Shown piece after piece: positions 21,401 to 33,992 of a stretch of 64,000 nucleotides of DNA. The notes under the pieces are model-generated. The model was not told where the DNA came from, did no database searches, and saw nothing but the letters and a program-made list of their open reading frames with translations. Numbering within the stretch: position 1 is the stretch's first letter; each line of letters begins with the position of its first letter. This DNA is from Erodium maritimum (taxonomy: Eukaryota; Streptophyta; Magnoliopsida; Geraniales; Geraniaceae), in NCBI GenBank assembly GCA_963921825.1, contig OY997592.1, positions 25,585,730 through 25,649,729 on the forward strand. Direction: 5' to 3'. The translations under genes and the position numbers were made by a program.

Positions 21401-24400
21401 GCCTAAATTGCACATCCAAGGTTTACACACAAAATAAAGACCCATAAATAAAAAAACTAAACCAAAAATGCATGAAATGCAGCATAGAATGCAAACATAT
21501 AAATGCAAAGCATCCCACCCCACACTTTAAACCTAAGCACTGTCCCCAGTGCGACTCTACACATATATTTACAAATATATACACATGCACCCGATATATG
21601 ATAACAATAAACACCCCACACTCAGAATAAGGCAACATACAAGTCAAGAAATCCTATATGCATGGTCTATCAGCACAGCAATTCGGGTGCTCAGCACCCC
21701 CATATAGCATATATGAGATATGATAGCGGTAAACAATATAAAACAAGAAGGGAAGAGATACTGCCCCTCGAAGAACCGCTACTCGACTTGTAAGCCGATG
21801 TGTGAGTCCTAACGTGCATGGATGGATGGAAAGATCATCGCCCGTGAGAACTTCTAAGAAGCTCGGCGCCATGGCATGTGACTAAACTGCTCCCACTTTC
21901 CATCCATTGTTGGGGTGCCTCCCAACTAGCGCATTTGTTTAACGTCGTTAGCTCGACGAATAGGAGGCTCAATCAGGAGGCCTCCCAAGAACCTCATACA
22001 TCCATTGCGTCCTCCTCTTCAAGTGTGGATGTGAAGGCGGGAGAAGGAATTCAATGCAATAAAATAACCTCTTCCTTGAGTTCTGCACAAACTCCAAACT
22101 CAAGGCCAATCTCATCAAGCTTGCTTTAATAGAATAATCATGATCAAACTCATCTTTGCATAGCTTGGGAGGGATTTGAATCCCATGAATCGGAAAATGC
22201 ACATGCCCAAAAGGGTTAGTAGCATCTACCGAAATAGAATAATAACTCACAAACGGGGAATGAGAAATAGCACATGAATCAAAAAAATTATGCTCAACAT
22301 TAAATTTATAAATCAATGGTATAGGTTCAACATAAAGAATTGATTTGCTAGAATCTAAAAATGAATCTCCCACACTAAATGGAATTTCGACATTATGCTC
22401 GATGTCTAGCAGAATAAAATCAATGGGAGATTCAAACATAACCCCTCTCTTGAGAGCATCATCCATAGTACCCCTTGGATATCTAATAGATCTATCAGCC
22501 AACTCTATGGATACTATGGGAAGATTTGGCTCAACAAGAGTTTGTGAACTATTTTGTAAAACTCCCTTCGTTTCGTAAGGTATTAATTTGCAAACGAGAA
22601 CCTTAGGGTAAGTTTTTGAAACGAGTGCAAAAAAAAAAAAAAAAAAAAAAAAACAGGTCTGGACCAGGCCAGGCCCGCAGGCCCAGCCCAGCCCAACTGA
22701 GGCCCAATCTGGTCAGGGATGGGTATATAACCCACCCTTACCTCAGAAACCCTAGCTCACCCTCACAACCCAGCCGCCCTCTACCCTCTCTCTCTCTACC
22801 CGACCCTCACTCCCTCTCTCTCCTCTCTCGTCTTCTCCGGCGAAACCGGCACCGGCCGCCGTCGCTCCGGCCGCTCTCCCATCGCCACGCCCAGCTCCGA
22901 CCACATCCCAGCCGAACCCCGACCTCCCTCTTCTCCGTCCGACCACGCCCATCTCCGGCCACGTCCCAGCCGTTCCGTCCTCTTCTCCTCCGTCCCGACG
23001 CCGTCACCGCTCCGGTTAGCCACACGACTCCGTCCCCGAGCTCGCTGCCTCACCCTCCTCCTTCGTCTTCCTCGCCGAACCAGCACCGGCCACCACCAGC
23101 TCCGGCCATCAGTTTCGCCGCCGAGCTCCCCGCGCCACCACCGTCCACCACCGGTACCGTCTGAGCCCTAACTCGCCCCGAGCTCCCGCCGTCGCCGGCG
23201 AGCTCGCCAGATCCGGAACGGGACGAGCCGTCCGGACCCGCGCCGACGCCTCCGTGCACCGCCGTCCACTGCCGTCCACCGCCGCCACCGTTTCCTCACG
23301 GTTAGTTCTCGGCCCGTGGAAGCTCGGCCGACCGGCGCCGGTGGTCGGCCGGACCAAGCAGAACCGTTCTTCTTCTTCGCTTTCCCTTTTCTCGAGTTCG
23401 TTCAAATCTGGTCGGGATGGAACGGAGCTCCCGAAATGGAAGGGAACGGAATAGAAAAACGTAGATCTGGTTGTTTAACGGATTGTTGTAATCGTGTAAA
23501 TCTGATTTTGTAAAGATCGACAAAATATAAGTTATCGATAAAATTATTCTTATGTTTGAATAGATTTAAGGACGATCGGGTTGGGTTCAAGCGATTTGTA
23601 AAACGAAATCAGTGTTAGTTTAAAGATCAAATCCGTACCGTTTGGACGTAGTTTAATTATCGATAAAACTATATCGGCTTAGGGTAAACGGGTTTTAAAA
23701 ACGAAAGTCGTTTATTAAGGTTAGACTCGAGTTGAGTTAAACCAAAAAAAAAGGGGGGGAAGCGAAATCAAATCGACTTTATAAGGGTTTTGGACCAAAT
23801 ATCGAGTTTGGAAACGAACGAAAGGAAACCGTTTTGTCTTAAGATCAAAGACGGAATTAATTAAAGCTAGGGAGTTCAACGACGGTTTTAAGTTAAAAAG
23901 GGGTTTAAACTGGGTTTAGATCAAAACTGGGTTCGGTGCGCGGGTGCCCGAACCCGATCCGTCGTAACCCGACTTTCATCCCGCTCGAGTGTAAACGAAA
24001 ACTGTCAAGTTTAAAATGGACAAATCGTAGCCGTTAACTGAACGGTGGAACCGTTATTATTTTGGGTTTTGAGTTATTTATTTTCGACCGGTTCGTACTA
24101 GTTTAAAGTGAGTTAAATCTGTGTTCTTTTAGATCGTGCTGCGGACCGAGGCAAAGGGAGGCTCGGCGAGTGACTGCGATTCATCTCGGGTTTAGTGGAG
24201 CGCTTCTGGAGTTTCTTTCGAGGTAGGGAAAAGTAGCCGGATCTCGGCCCTGACTAGGGAAAGTTAACTGTAGAATTGCATGTGACATCGGGGTGTCGTG
24301 GGTTATTTAGGTTATCGAATATTAGAAATGCATGATACGGGAATGTAACGAATACTGGAAATGCATGTGACACTTAGTAGTGTCGTAGGAGCAGAAAACT

Positions 24401-27400
24401 TAGCGTTAACTGTGTTACTGGAGGCATATGACCATGCCCGGAGGTTGTTGTGCGTTAATTGTTGATTGAGTTTGGGTGGCCCTGAGAGCCCGTGTTATTT
24501 ATTGTCGAGTTTGGGTGGCCTTGAGAGCCCGTGTTATTTATTGCTGAGTCTTGGGTGGCCATGAGAGCCCGTGTTGTCGTTTCGGTGGTTTGGGTGGCCG
24601 TGAGTGCCCGTGGGGTTGTGAACCCGTACTTTACCGTTGGTGTCTTGGGTGGCCATGAGGGCCCGTAGGGTTGTTGAAACTGTGTTTGGTTGTTGGTGTC
24701 TTGTCGGCCTTGAGTGCCTGTGGAGTTGTCACCGGTGTCGTTACTGTCTGTTTGAACTTGTTTGTGATTGTGATTGGTTACTGGTTACTGGTGGAGGTTG
24801 TGTGGTGTAGCTAGCCTCCCGACTGGGATCGGGAGAAGCGGAGGGGTTGTGGGCTAGCTCCCCGACTGGGATCGAGGGAAGGACGCGCGGGTGTGGCTAA
24901 CCACCCGACTGGGATCGGGTGAAGCGGAGAGGTTGTGGGTTAGCCTCCCGACTGGGATCGGGAGAAGTTGCGCGACAGGTCGACCGCCTGACCACGTCTA
25001 TGATCGGTAAAGGGCGAGAGACAGAGATTGGTTACTGAGCAGCCGGTTTGCGATCCTTTGTGATCTTGTTTGGTATTGTGTGGTTGTCAGTCGTGTCTTT
25101 GGAGGAGGTCGTCGATGGTAGTGTGGGGTCTACATAACGTATCCGAGTGTTGAGTCAGTTGAGGAAAAGACTGGTCGTGTGTGTGTCTTTGAGTCGTTGT
25201 TAGTGTCATCGGCTTTGTCTACTAATTATGCCATAGTCAGTATGTTATTTGTGGTGGTGAGCGAACGCTCACCCCTAGCTGCTTTTCCTACAGGTACCGT
25301 TCGTAGTCTGGACTAGGTGAGCTTCTGAAGCTTGAAGAGCTTGAAGCGGGTTACTGGGCGTTTGAGTCTAGAGACGTGTATCTCGTTTTGTCCAAGTGTG
25401 GAACTCTTATTTTGGGATGTAACTATTATTCTTCTGTGGAACTAAACTGACTTTTTAGGTGATTTATCGAAAACAGGTTTCAGTCTTGTAACTTTTTGAA
25501 CGTTCGCGTCCCTAGTTTCGGTTCTCTGAAATTGGGGCGTGACATATTTTCTGAAACAGCACAACCATTATTTACATCTATAGAATTCAATGCATCAAAA
25601 CTACATGGATAATCAATTGGCATAATAGAGGAGGGATAAGAACTTGATACCTCACATTCCGCACTTACCTCTAAACTCTGTCTTGAATCACGAGTTTCTT
25701 TTTCTGTTATGTCACATAAGTGCTCGGAATGATCATCCTCAAGGTGGACTTCTTGATCATCAAAGTTTGTCTCATTAATCAATTGCACGAGATCATTCAT
25801 TTGACCTTGAAGCTCTTGGACCATGGACGCATGTTCCTCTTGTTTCCTCATCATCTCGTCCATCTTGTCCATCTCATCATGTCACTTTTCCTCCTCAAAT
25901 TGGTTTGGAAAAGCTAGACAAAAATCCTCTTCACTAGGCAATTCAAAAGTGGAAGCGTCCCCCCAATTTTGACTATAGTCCCTTGAATGCAAAAGAACCT
26001 CGCAATTGTAAAAATAATGATCATTAGCACCACATATATCACAACACCCTCTATTAGGGAACCAATTCTCCATAAAAGCAACGATGCAAAGAATCAACTA
26101 AAAGAGAAATATATACAAGAATGAAACAGACGTAGCACAAACTATATAGCAAGGGTCGCCTAATTGCTCCCTGGCAACGGCGCCATAAAACTTGACGCCC
26201 TGCGGGTTTTAATCGCAAACTTGAGCACGGCAAGTGCACCGGCCGTCAAGTAGTAATCAGATTTGAAGTCCGGAATATCGAGCCCAAAGGAGCAATAGAC
26301 AATCACTTACTATTTAAAGCTTGTAGCTAAGCTATTTCGGTAAAAATCGAGTTTTTATTTTTTGAAAATAAACCTATAACGACTAGAAAGAAAATACAGA
26401 ATTTAACAGAGAGTTTTCTTATCTTGAATCAAGTGAAGAGAAATCAAGGGCATGGGTTCATCGAGTTCATTCCATAAAATTGAACACGTTCGATTGTAGC
26501 GATGTCGATTTATTTTAGAGGCAACAAGTTGTCTCGACTCTAGTCCTAACTTCTTTCGAACGATTCGGACCCTAATGGAATCTAACCACCGAGTTCTTTC
26601 GAATCACGATGTAGGAAGACCCAAAGCGTTAAGCTCTATGACAACTTCTAACTTTCGACCAAACAAGTCTATAGATATTGCAATTGTATTAACCCCGCTA
26701 GTTCTAGCTAAAGTTTAAATCCAACCTATGGTCGATTTTTGACTTAATTAGAACCCTCCTCTTTCGAGCGACGAATCCTAATTCAAAACAATTACCAAGC
26801 CTACACGGGAGGTAAAGCATTAAGCACAAATCAATCATAGACACTAATACAAATCAACAACACCACAATCGAAGCATTCAAAATATGGAAATCCCTACTC
26901 TAATCCCCCATAGCCCTAGAAATTGGGGGTTTAGTTGTTCATGGTGAGAAAATGCAAAGATGAGAATGAGCAAACAATTAAATTCATAATGAAGATAAAA
27001 GTTGAGATACAATCACCAAATTAGTCGTCTAATGTTGCTCTTCCTCTTCTTCGATCCCTCTCCTTGAAGCTCTTGAAGATGCACCAAAACAAACCCACTT
27101 GTGTAGCCAACAATGGAGATTGTCTCCAAAAATCAACACCCAAATAAATATCAAATGATGCTCTACTCACAAAAGATAGATCCTCAACAATCAAATTCAA
27201 AATAATAAACTCTCTCCTTAATTCAAAACAAAAATAAAATAAAATAAAACTATACAAAAATATGGCTTTTTCTTTTCCTTCGGTTCTGTTCTCTCTCGAA
27301 AAATGGTGTAGAAGGAGCTCCTCCTTTGTGTTGTGCGGCTCAGCCTAAAAGAATGAGTGCTGCCCTAGAAATTCAGCCAACCAGGAGAAGACAGGTGTTG

Positions 27401-27973
27401 TGCTGGGAAAGGTGGATCCGCTGGGACAAGTGTCGGCTTGCGGGGCGTGTGGCGGCTGGAGAATGGCACGTGGCGCGAGCTGGGGAGGTGGCGGCTGGAG
27501 AAGGCCACGTGTCGCGCAGAGGGGAAGTGGCGGCTGGAGGCCGCCACGTGTCAGGCGGTCAAAGCACCACGCGCCGCGAGATGGGAGATTGGCGACTGGC
27601 GGCGGCTGCAGGCGCTGGACACGTGTCAGGCGGCAGTTTGCCGCTCCATTTTTCATCCTTTTTCGCTATTTTGCTCGCTCCGGCTTCGTTTGAGCTCCGA
27701 TCGATCTCGTTCTTGTGCCAAAATATTTATCTTTTCAAGACCTACAAAACAAGACCAGACATGAGTATATTTCGAAGCGATCAAAATCGACCCTCTTAAC
27801 GGTCCAAGTGCATAAAACACCCAAAATACGCCGAAAATCCATCGAAACCCCGAACATATCAATAAAATCAATTATTCACACTAAACATAAATACATGATA
27901 GAAAATCGGGACCAAAAGCCTAAATAACTCGATAAAAAGTGGCCCTTTTAAGTGTTAAAATGCACCCGCATCA
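18403..27973 (-). mobile_element. Ty3/Gypsy LTR retrotransposon (tRNA-Asp primer type), broken, young
   Basis: The two 1781-bp LTRs (18403-20183 and 26193-27973) begin TG and end CA, flanked by the 5-bp duplication CAACC (18398-18402 and 27974-27978). Next to the 5' LTR is TGGCGCCGTTGCC (about 26173-26185, minus strand), complementary to the 3' end of tRNA-Asp, as in Athila-like Gypsy elements. A purine-rich tract (GTGTGGGGTGT) adjoins the other LTR. Named parts: a gag-type zinc-knuckle segment (near 26030) and a retropepsin-like segment starting with ADRSIRYPRG (22502 downward). I recognise no reverse transcriptase or integrase, so it is broken, apart from also being interrupted by a solo LTR. 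The LTRs differ at only about ten sites that I noticed, which suggests insertion well under a million years ago. It lies inside a Ulp1 exon. Confidence 0.9.
22555..25544 (+). mobile_element. Solo LTR, Gypsy family A, nested in the tRNA-Asp Gypsy element
   Basis: Begins TGTAAAACTCCC and ends TTGGGGCGTGACA, with target duplication TATTT (22550-22554 and 25545-25549). It has the GC-rich 5' module (22,650-23,450), the 40-bp minisatellite (about 24450-24740) and the hairpin GTGAGCGAACGCTCAC (25257-25272). It inserted after the host Gypsy element, so it is among the younger events here. Confidence 0.9.
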
Positions 27974-27978
27974 CAACC

Positions 27979-28533
27979 TTATTCCCCGCTAATCGAAACC
28001 TTTATGCAATCCTCTGAATACAATAAAAAGAAGCATGTTAATGAGATTAAATGCAAACAAATAAAACATAGGGTATGCATCAACTACAAAACACATTTGC
28101 AACCCAAAATGTGCATATTTGCATACAATAAACCTACGCACATATCACATGCAGCAAATACTCAAAACTGTTTTGCAAACCAGAGTGCGCATATTCGCAA
28201 AACAAATAATCACTATCCGCAAACTAGGTAAAGCATACTCTCAAAACATAAATTCACTATCCACAAACAGGGTAAAACATATTCGCAAAACATATATTCA
28301 CTATCCGCAGACTAGGTAAAACATATTAGCAAAAAGGTCAATCAATAACAGGGTATGCATCACCTACAAAACACATCTGCAAACCAAAAATGTGCATATT
28401 TGCATACAATAAACCTACACACATATCACATGCAGGATATACTAAAAATTGTTTCTACCAGAGTGCACACTCTCGCAAAACATAGAATCACTATCCGCAA
28501 ACTAGTTAAACCATACTCGCGAAACATAAATTC
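27979..28533 (+). repeat. CGCAAAC-word region between two insertions (Ulp1 exon start and intron)
   Basis: Bases 27974-28005 are the start of the interrupted Ulp1 exon. From 28080 two diverged copies (28080-28330 and 28350-28530) share CACAAAACACAT, AAACCTACGCACATATCACATGCAG text and words such as TTCGCAAAACA and TCCGCAAACT. Confidence 0.75.
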
Positions 28534-31500
28534 TGTAATAACTACTCCCGGTCAACGCCAGTCAAACCTGCGAAAAACAGGAAAATTTAAAAAATTTAAG
28601 ACAGGCACTTAAATGAACCCAAATACGACCCCGAGGGTCATACCGGACATAAGTTGACCCCGATATCGACCAAAGTGAGTTCTGGGGGACTCAGGGCAAC
28701 TTTCTGATCAATTTGGGAAATGTTGACTCTTCGCTGGAAAAGTCAACCGAGCGACGTTTTGGTCCATTCGAGGACCGTTTGGGATCCAAAAGGCTTAGCC
28801 GTCGTCGCAACGGTCTTAGTTGATCCGTTTCCTTGTATCCCGTCAAGTTTCGTAATTTCTTGGAAAAAGTGCCCGTTCGGGGCCCGAAACGTCCGAATTT
28901 CGCGAATCTGATTTAAATATATCTAGAAGATATTTTCTCAAAAAGGTGTGGGACCCACTTGACACTTGTCAAATATGTGGTGGTGTTAGGTTTATTGAAC
29001 AAAACAAAAGATGAGACATGTGAGGGGTAGTTTGTAATTAAGTGTTAGTTTTGTTTTTAAAACAAAACAAAAAGGAAGTCAAATACAAGGTCTCGGCCAA
29101 GACATTTCAAAAGGGAAAAGGGTGAGTTTTTAGAGAGAGAAAGGAGTTAGAAGGAAGAGAGAAAAGAGAGAGAAAGAGAAGAGGGTTTGGAGTTTTGCCA
29201 CTATTCCCGATCATCTAGCTATTGGATCGTCTCAACGATAGAAGATTCAAGCTCACACTGTCATTCTCTACGGTGAGCACCTAACCGATTTTCGTTTTGT
29301 TAAGTTTAAAAGTTAGGGTTTGGGTTAAAACTAGTAGTTTTTGGATGTGTTGAGGTGTGGGGTTCGTTAGGAACGTTTTGGGGCAAAAAGGAACATTTTT
29401 CGTTGTGGCCGTGTGGGGCCCACATGCTCGGGTTTTCGTGTTCGTGTGGGTTAGGACGTTCCCCGGATCATTAATCTACAACCGGATCGAAATTTGGAAT
29501 TAAATTGTAAAAGTTGTAATTGACGGGTTTAGAAACTTTAAACACTAATTAAATGACTCGGAAGTCGGAATTCGATTCCGTCGAGTGCCTAGGAACCCTT
29601 GAATTATTATAAGACGGTAGAAACGAAAACGGAGATTTTCGGAGCCCCGGAAGGGCGTTTCCAAAACCCGGGCAGATTCGCCATGTCGGGCGAATCGGGC
29701 CTTTTCGGGTCCAATATCGAAAATGTCGAGTAATTGGGGAGTTTGGGAGTGATCGACATTGTCAGGGTTACTTTTGGGCGTCGGGTTTATTAAAATTCAG
29801 TTTATGCCTGCAAGCTTAAAATAGTTTAAAATTGTGTTCTTGTTAGATCGTGCTGCAGACCGAGGAAAGGGAAAGCTAGGCGAGTGACCGAGATCACGCC
29901 GGAGCTTAATTGTGCGCTTTTGGAGAAAGCATACGAGGTAGGGAAAAGTAGCCGGATCTCGGCCCTGACTAGGGAAAGTTAACAGTAGAATTGCATGTGA
30001 CACCGGGGTGTCGTGGGTTAAGTATGTTTATCGAATATTAGAAAGGCATGATACGGGAACGTAGCGAATATTAGAAAAGCGTGTGACACTTAGTAGTGTC
30101 GTAGGAGCAGAGAACTTATCGATGTTAGAATTACTGGAGGCATATGACCATGCTCGGAGGTTGATTGTGAACTTATCGATATTAGGAATACTGGAGGCAT
30201 ATGACCATGCCTGGAGGTTGATTGTGAAAATGTTGATATTAGGACTGTTGGAGGCATTGGTTATGCCGGAGGTTGATTGTGTTTTTTGTGTCTTGGGTGG
30301 CCATGAGAGCCCGTGTTTTACTGTTGTGTCTTGGGTGGCCATGAGAGCCCGTGTTTTACTGTTGTGTCTTGGGTGGCCATGAGAGCCCGTGTTTTACTGT
30401 TGTGTCTTGGGTGGCCATGAGAGCCCGTGTTTTACTGTTGGTGTCTTGGGTGGCCATGAGTGCCTGTGGGGTTGTTGAACCCGTATCTTTATTGTTGGTG
30501 TGTCTTGGGTGGACGTGAGTGCCCGTGGGGTTGTTGAACCCGTGTCTCTACTGTTGGTGTGTCATTGGAGGCTGTGAGTGCCTGTGGGGTTGTTGAGCCC
30601 GTGAGTTACTGTTGGTGTGTCTAAGGAGGCCGTGAGTGCCTGTGGGGTTGTTGAGCTCGTGAGTTGTTGGTGGTTTTGAGAGGCCGTGAGTGCCCGTGGG
30701 GTTGTTGAGCCCGTGAGTTACTGTTGGTGGTTTTGAGAGGCCGTGAGTGCCAGTGGGGTTGTTGAGCCCGTGAGTTACTGTTGGTGGTTTTGAGTGGCCA
30801 TGAGTGCCCGTGGGGTTGTTGAGCCCGTGAGTTACTGTTGGTGTATCGTGGGAGGCCGTGAGTGCCTGTGGGGTTGTTGAGTCCGTTTTTTACGGTTGGT
30901 GTCTTGGGTGGCCATGAGTGCATGTGGAGTGCTGAACTTGTGTTGTTGTTGTTTGTTTAACTTTGTTTGTGATTGTGATTGTGATTGTGGTTACCTGAGG
31001 TTGGGGGCTCGCTTCATGAAACGGGCGTCCTCGAGCACACGCGTCTGCATGTTCAGACGGGGTAGGGGGCCCGCCCGTTAGTAAAGGGGTCCTGGCCGCG
31101 CGTGTGTGGTTTGGGGTTGTGAGTGTGACAGGTCGACCGCCTGGCCCGACTTTGTGTCGGGGAAGCGCGTGAGAGAGAGAGGTTTCTGATACAGGTCGAC
31201 CGACTGGCCTGAGAGTTCGGCAAAGCGCGTGATTGAGGGAGGTTACTGAGCAGCTGGTATGTGATCCTTTGTGATCTTGTTTGGTGTGCGATCCTTTGTG
31301 ATCTTGGGTGTTGTGTGGTGGTCTTTTGAGTCCTTGGAAGAGGTCGTGATCGTTGTGTTGGGTCTACTTTACGTGTCAGAGTGTTGAGTCGGTCGAGGAA
31401 GGTAACAGTGGGTGTGTGTCAGTCGGAGTACTTGGGTTGGGGATAGTGTTCCCCAGTGTGAGTTTGTTATTGGTGTTACCGGCATTGTCTGCTAATTATG

Positions 31501-31817
31501 CCGTAGTCAGTCTGTTATCTGTGGTGGTGAGCGAACGCTCACCCCTAGCTGCTTTTCCTACAGGTACCGATCACGGGACGGACTAGGTGAGCTCTCGAAG
31601 CTTAAGGAGCTAGGAGCGGAGTCCGGGTTTTATCTTTTGAGTCTAGTGACGGATACCTTGTACTTTGTCCAATTGTTGGGACGTTTTTGAGTTGTAAATA
31701 TTATTTTGATTAACTAAATGGTGATTTTAAAGTGTTTATTCAAAACAAGTTTCAATTGTTTTATTATTTTAAACGTTCGCGTCCCGAGTTCGGTTTTACT
31801 GAAATTGGGGCGTGACA
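28534..31817 (+). mobile_element. Solo LTR, Gypsy family B, in a Ulp1 intron
   Basis: Begins TGTAATAACTACTCCCGG and ends TTGGGGCGTGACA; target duplication AATTC (28529-28533 and 31818-31822). The 5' 1.3 kb differs from family A and matches the LTRs at 48759, 52639 and 58887. The 3' part (from about 29,840) is shared by both families, with minisatellite (30285-30950) and hairpin (about 31529-31544). Confidence 0.9.
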
Positions 31818-31822
31818 AATTC

Positions 31823-31945
31823 ACTATCCGCAAACTAGGTAAAGCATATTCGCAGAACATATATTCACTATCCGCAAACAAAGGTAAGCATATTAGCAAA
31901 ACAAGTCAATCAATAAACCTCACTGTATATTTAAAAAACATAATT
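31823..31945 (+). repeat. CGCAAAC words, rest of the interrupted Ulp1 intron
   Basis: TCCGCAAACT, TTCGCAGAAC and TCCGCAAACA words continue the tract found left of the solo LTR. A run of C follows at about 31946-31957. Confidence 0.65.
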
Positions 31946-33334
31946 CCCCCCCCCCCGAAAAAAAATAATTAAATAATAGAATACCTCTACAGAACCCCTT
32001 TCACTATGGAACGGGGGGGTATTCGGGGCCGGTGGATCTCCTCCATTTCTATCCCCCCTTTCATTATCTCTATTTACGTTAGGGGGTTGATGCTGAGCAA
32101 CATTCTCTTCCCCCCTAACACGTGGAGGACCCTCCCTCCGTATGTGACCCATTCCAAATGCATCACATTGTAATTCATCACCGACTCTTTTGTTCACCAA
32201 TGCAGTATTCCATCCAATCAAAGAGGGCCACGCCCTAGGAACCTAACACGTGCTGACTTCAACACGATCAAGATAAAACAACTGCATCATTCAAAGAAAA
32301 AGACATGCCACATGAATATAACATAAGAGTTTAATAAATATAAAATACAACACATTAAAATGAAAAATAAACTTACCAACAAGAAAGTTAATTATCCAGA
32401 AAAATTCTTTGAACCTTCGAGTTGATTTAACTAGGTTTTTTTTTGTATCCACAAGTTTCTTGACTAAAAACTTGCGCCAATTAAAATCGTGTATGTGAGA
32501 AACATCAACAATAGAACGGAAGCATGATTGATTCACATAACCCTCATTCCCCGAATCGATCATGCAAGTCACAAACAACATCATGAAGTTTCTTTTGAAA
32601 TCATCTCCCCCTTCAATTTGCGTCTTCATCTGATCAACCAACTGCTTACTGGTGATAAGACGCTTGATCTCGCCTTTGTCTTTTGTATCGAACTGCCGTT
32701 GCCACAATTTAAGTTCATCAGTGCACAGGGTGCCCCACTTATCGACTATGACGTCACGTACACCATTTGGAATGCCCAAAGTTTCATGCACTTCCTTCTC
32801 TGTGATACGCAATTACGCATCTGGCAAACCCAATGATGAGCTAAGGTGGTTATACTTAGACACCAGGTAGTATCCAATCTTGCTTGGGATGATCTTCACA
32901 GCAAAATAAAGAATGTGCCCAAACCCAATTTCCCGCACTGCTTCTTGTTGGTGTTTATTCAAACTCTCCACCAACTCAACCAATCTCTTTGGAGATGACC
33001 TGGTCTTCAAAACATCATCCACACCAACCTTATCAGATAACGGAACAACTCTATCAGACTCACAACCCTTGGTGCGCTTAACATTCTTCTTCTCAACAGC
33101 TAATTCTCCACCTCTCTTCTTTCCGGCTTTAGCAGGTCGGACAGCTACATCGAGAGATTCACAAACCTCTGCTACCTTCTTCTTTTTAATTGAAAGTCTT
33201 CGTTTATCTTTATTGATAATAGACTTCTGCTCCTTCAACATATTAGCAAGAGTCGTATTTCCTTCACCAACATCAGCCTCTGTGGATGGCCTATCCATTA
33301 AAAGAAGAGGTAGCACTGTATCCGGAGTTTTATC

Positions 33335-33937
33335 TATAATTCGCAAACAAGGGTTAGCATTTCAGCAAAACAGACAATATACAAAAACATTGAATATTCG
33401 CAAGAAAGAAAAACAGTGCCCACAAACAAGATACTATATATTCGCAAAACATAAATTCACTATCCGCAACTAGATAAAGATAATTCGCAAAACATATATT
33501 CACTATCCGCAAACAAGGTAAAGCATATTATCAAAACAAGTCAATCAATAACAGGGTATGCATCAACTACAAAACACATCTGCAAACCAAAATGTGCATA
33601 TTTGCATACAATAAACCTACGAACATATAAAATGCAGGATTATTCAAAACTGTTTCTCAAACCAGAGTGCGCACTCTCGCAAAACATAAATTCACTATTC
33701 GCAAAACAGAAAAACAATGCCCGCAAACAAGATACTCGCAATACAGAAACCCCAAAACCTCAACCAACAACTTGATTTTCCTCAAAAATATATCAAAATC
33801 ATCTCATAGTTGAATAATTTCATGGGAATTTCATATATGAATTGAAATGTTGTACACTAAAAGCAAAACAAAACCACTCTGAAAACATAGCAACTGTAAA
33901 AAATCTGCAAACTACAAACACTATATTCTCAAATTAC
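33335..33937 (+). repeat. CGCAAAC-word cluster in Ulp1 intron 1
   Basis: The first intron (33937-33335) is made largely of words (TTCGCAAACA, TTCGCAAAAC, CCCGCAAACA, TCTCAAACC). The first one overlaps the intron's 3' splice site. A block here (33540-33700) is a copy of 28080-28500. Confidence 0.75.
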
Positions 33938-33992
33938 CTGATTCGGTGTCCCTGTTGCAGAATGTTGTAGATTCAGCAACCTTCTTCTTCAT

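Larger units (their letters stand above)
15537..33992 (-). pseudogene. Ulp1-like (C48) cysteine protease gene, split by two LTR insertions
   Basis: Minus-strand exons with GT-AG borders: 33992-33938; 33334-32377; about 32281-31985; one beginning near 28005, interrupted at 27974/18402 and ending 17035; 16946-16769; 16677-16579; 16225-16088; 15990-15796; 15716-15537. Exon 2 encodes the N-terminal domain common to plant Ulp1 transposon genes (GFGHILYFAVKIIPSKIGYY ... EVHETLGIPNGVRDV ... NFMMLFVTCMI). The long exon is a Lys/Pro-rich linker. The catalytic part has His in SNHYTLLCIDMKN (16198-16196), Asp in DIIDNV and Cys in KDCGVYAMWH (15873-15871), the C48 His-Asp-Cys order. Such enzymes cleave SUMO-type modifiers; MULEs are known to carry them. 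Damage: in-frame stops at 32815-32813, 32245-32243 and 15846-15844, and both LTR insertions. Introns carry many CGCAAAC words. Host gene or MULE passenger cannot be settled here; context favours the latter. Confidence 0.8.
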
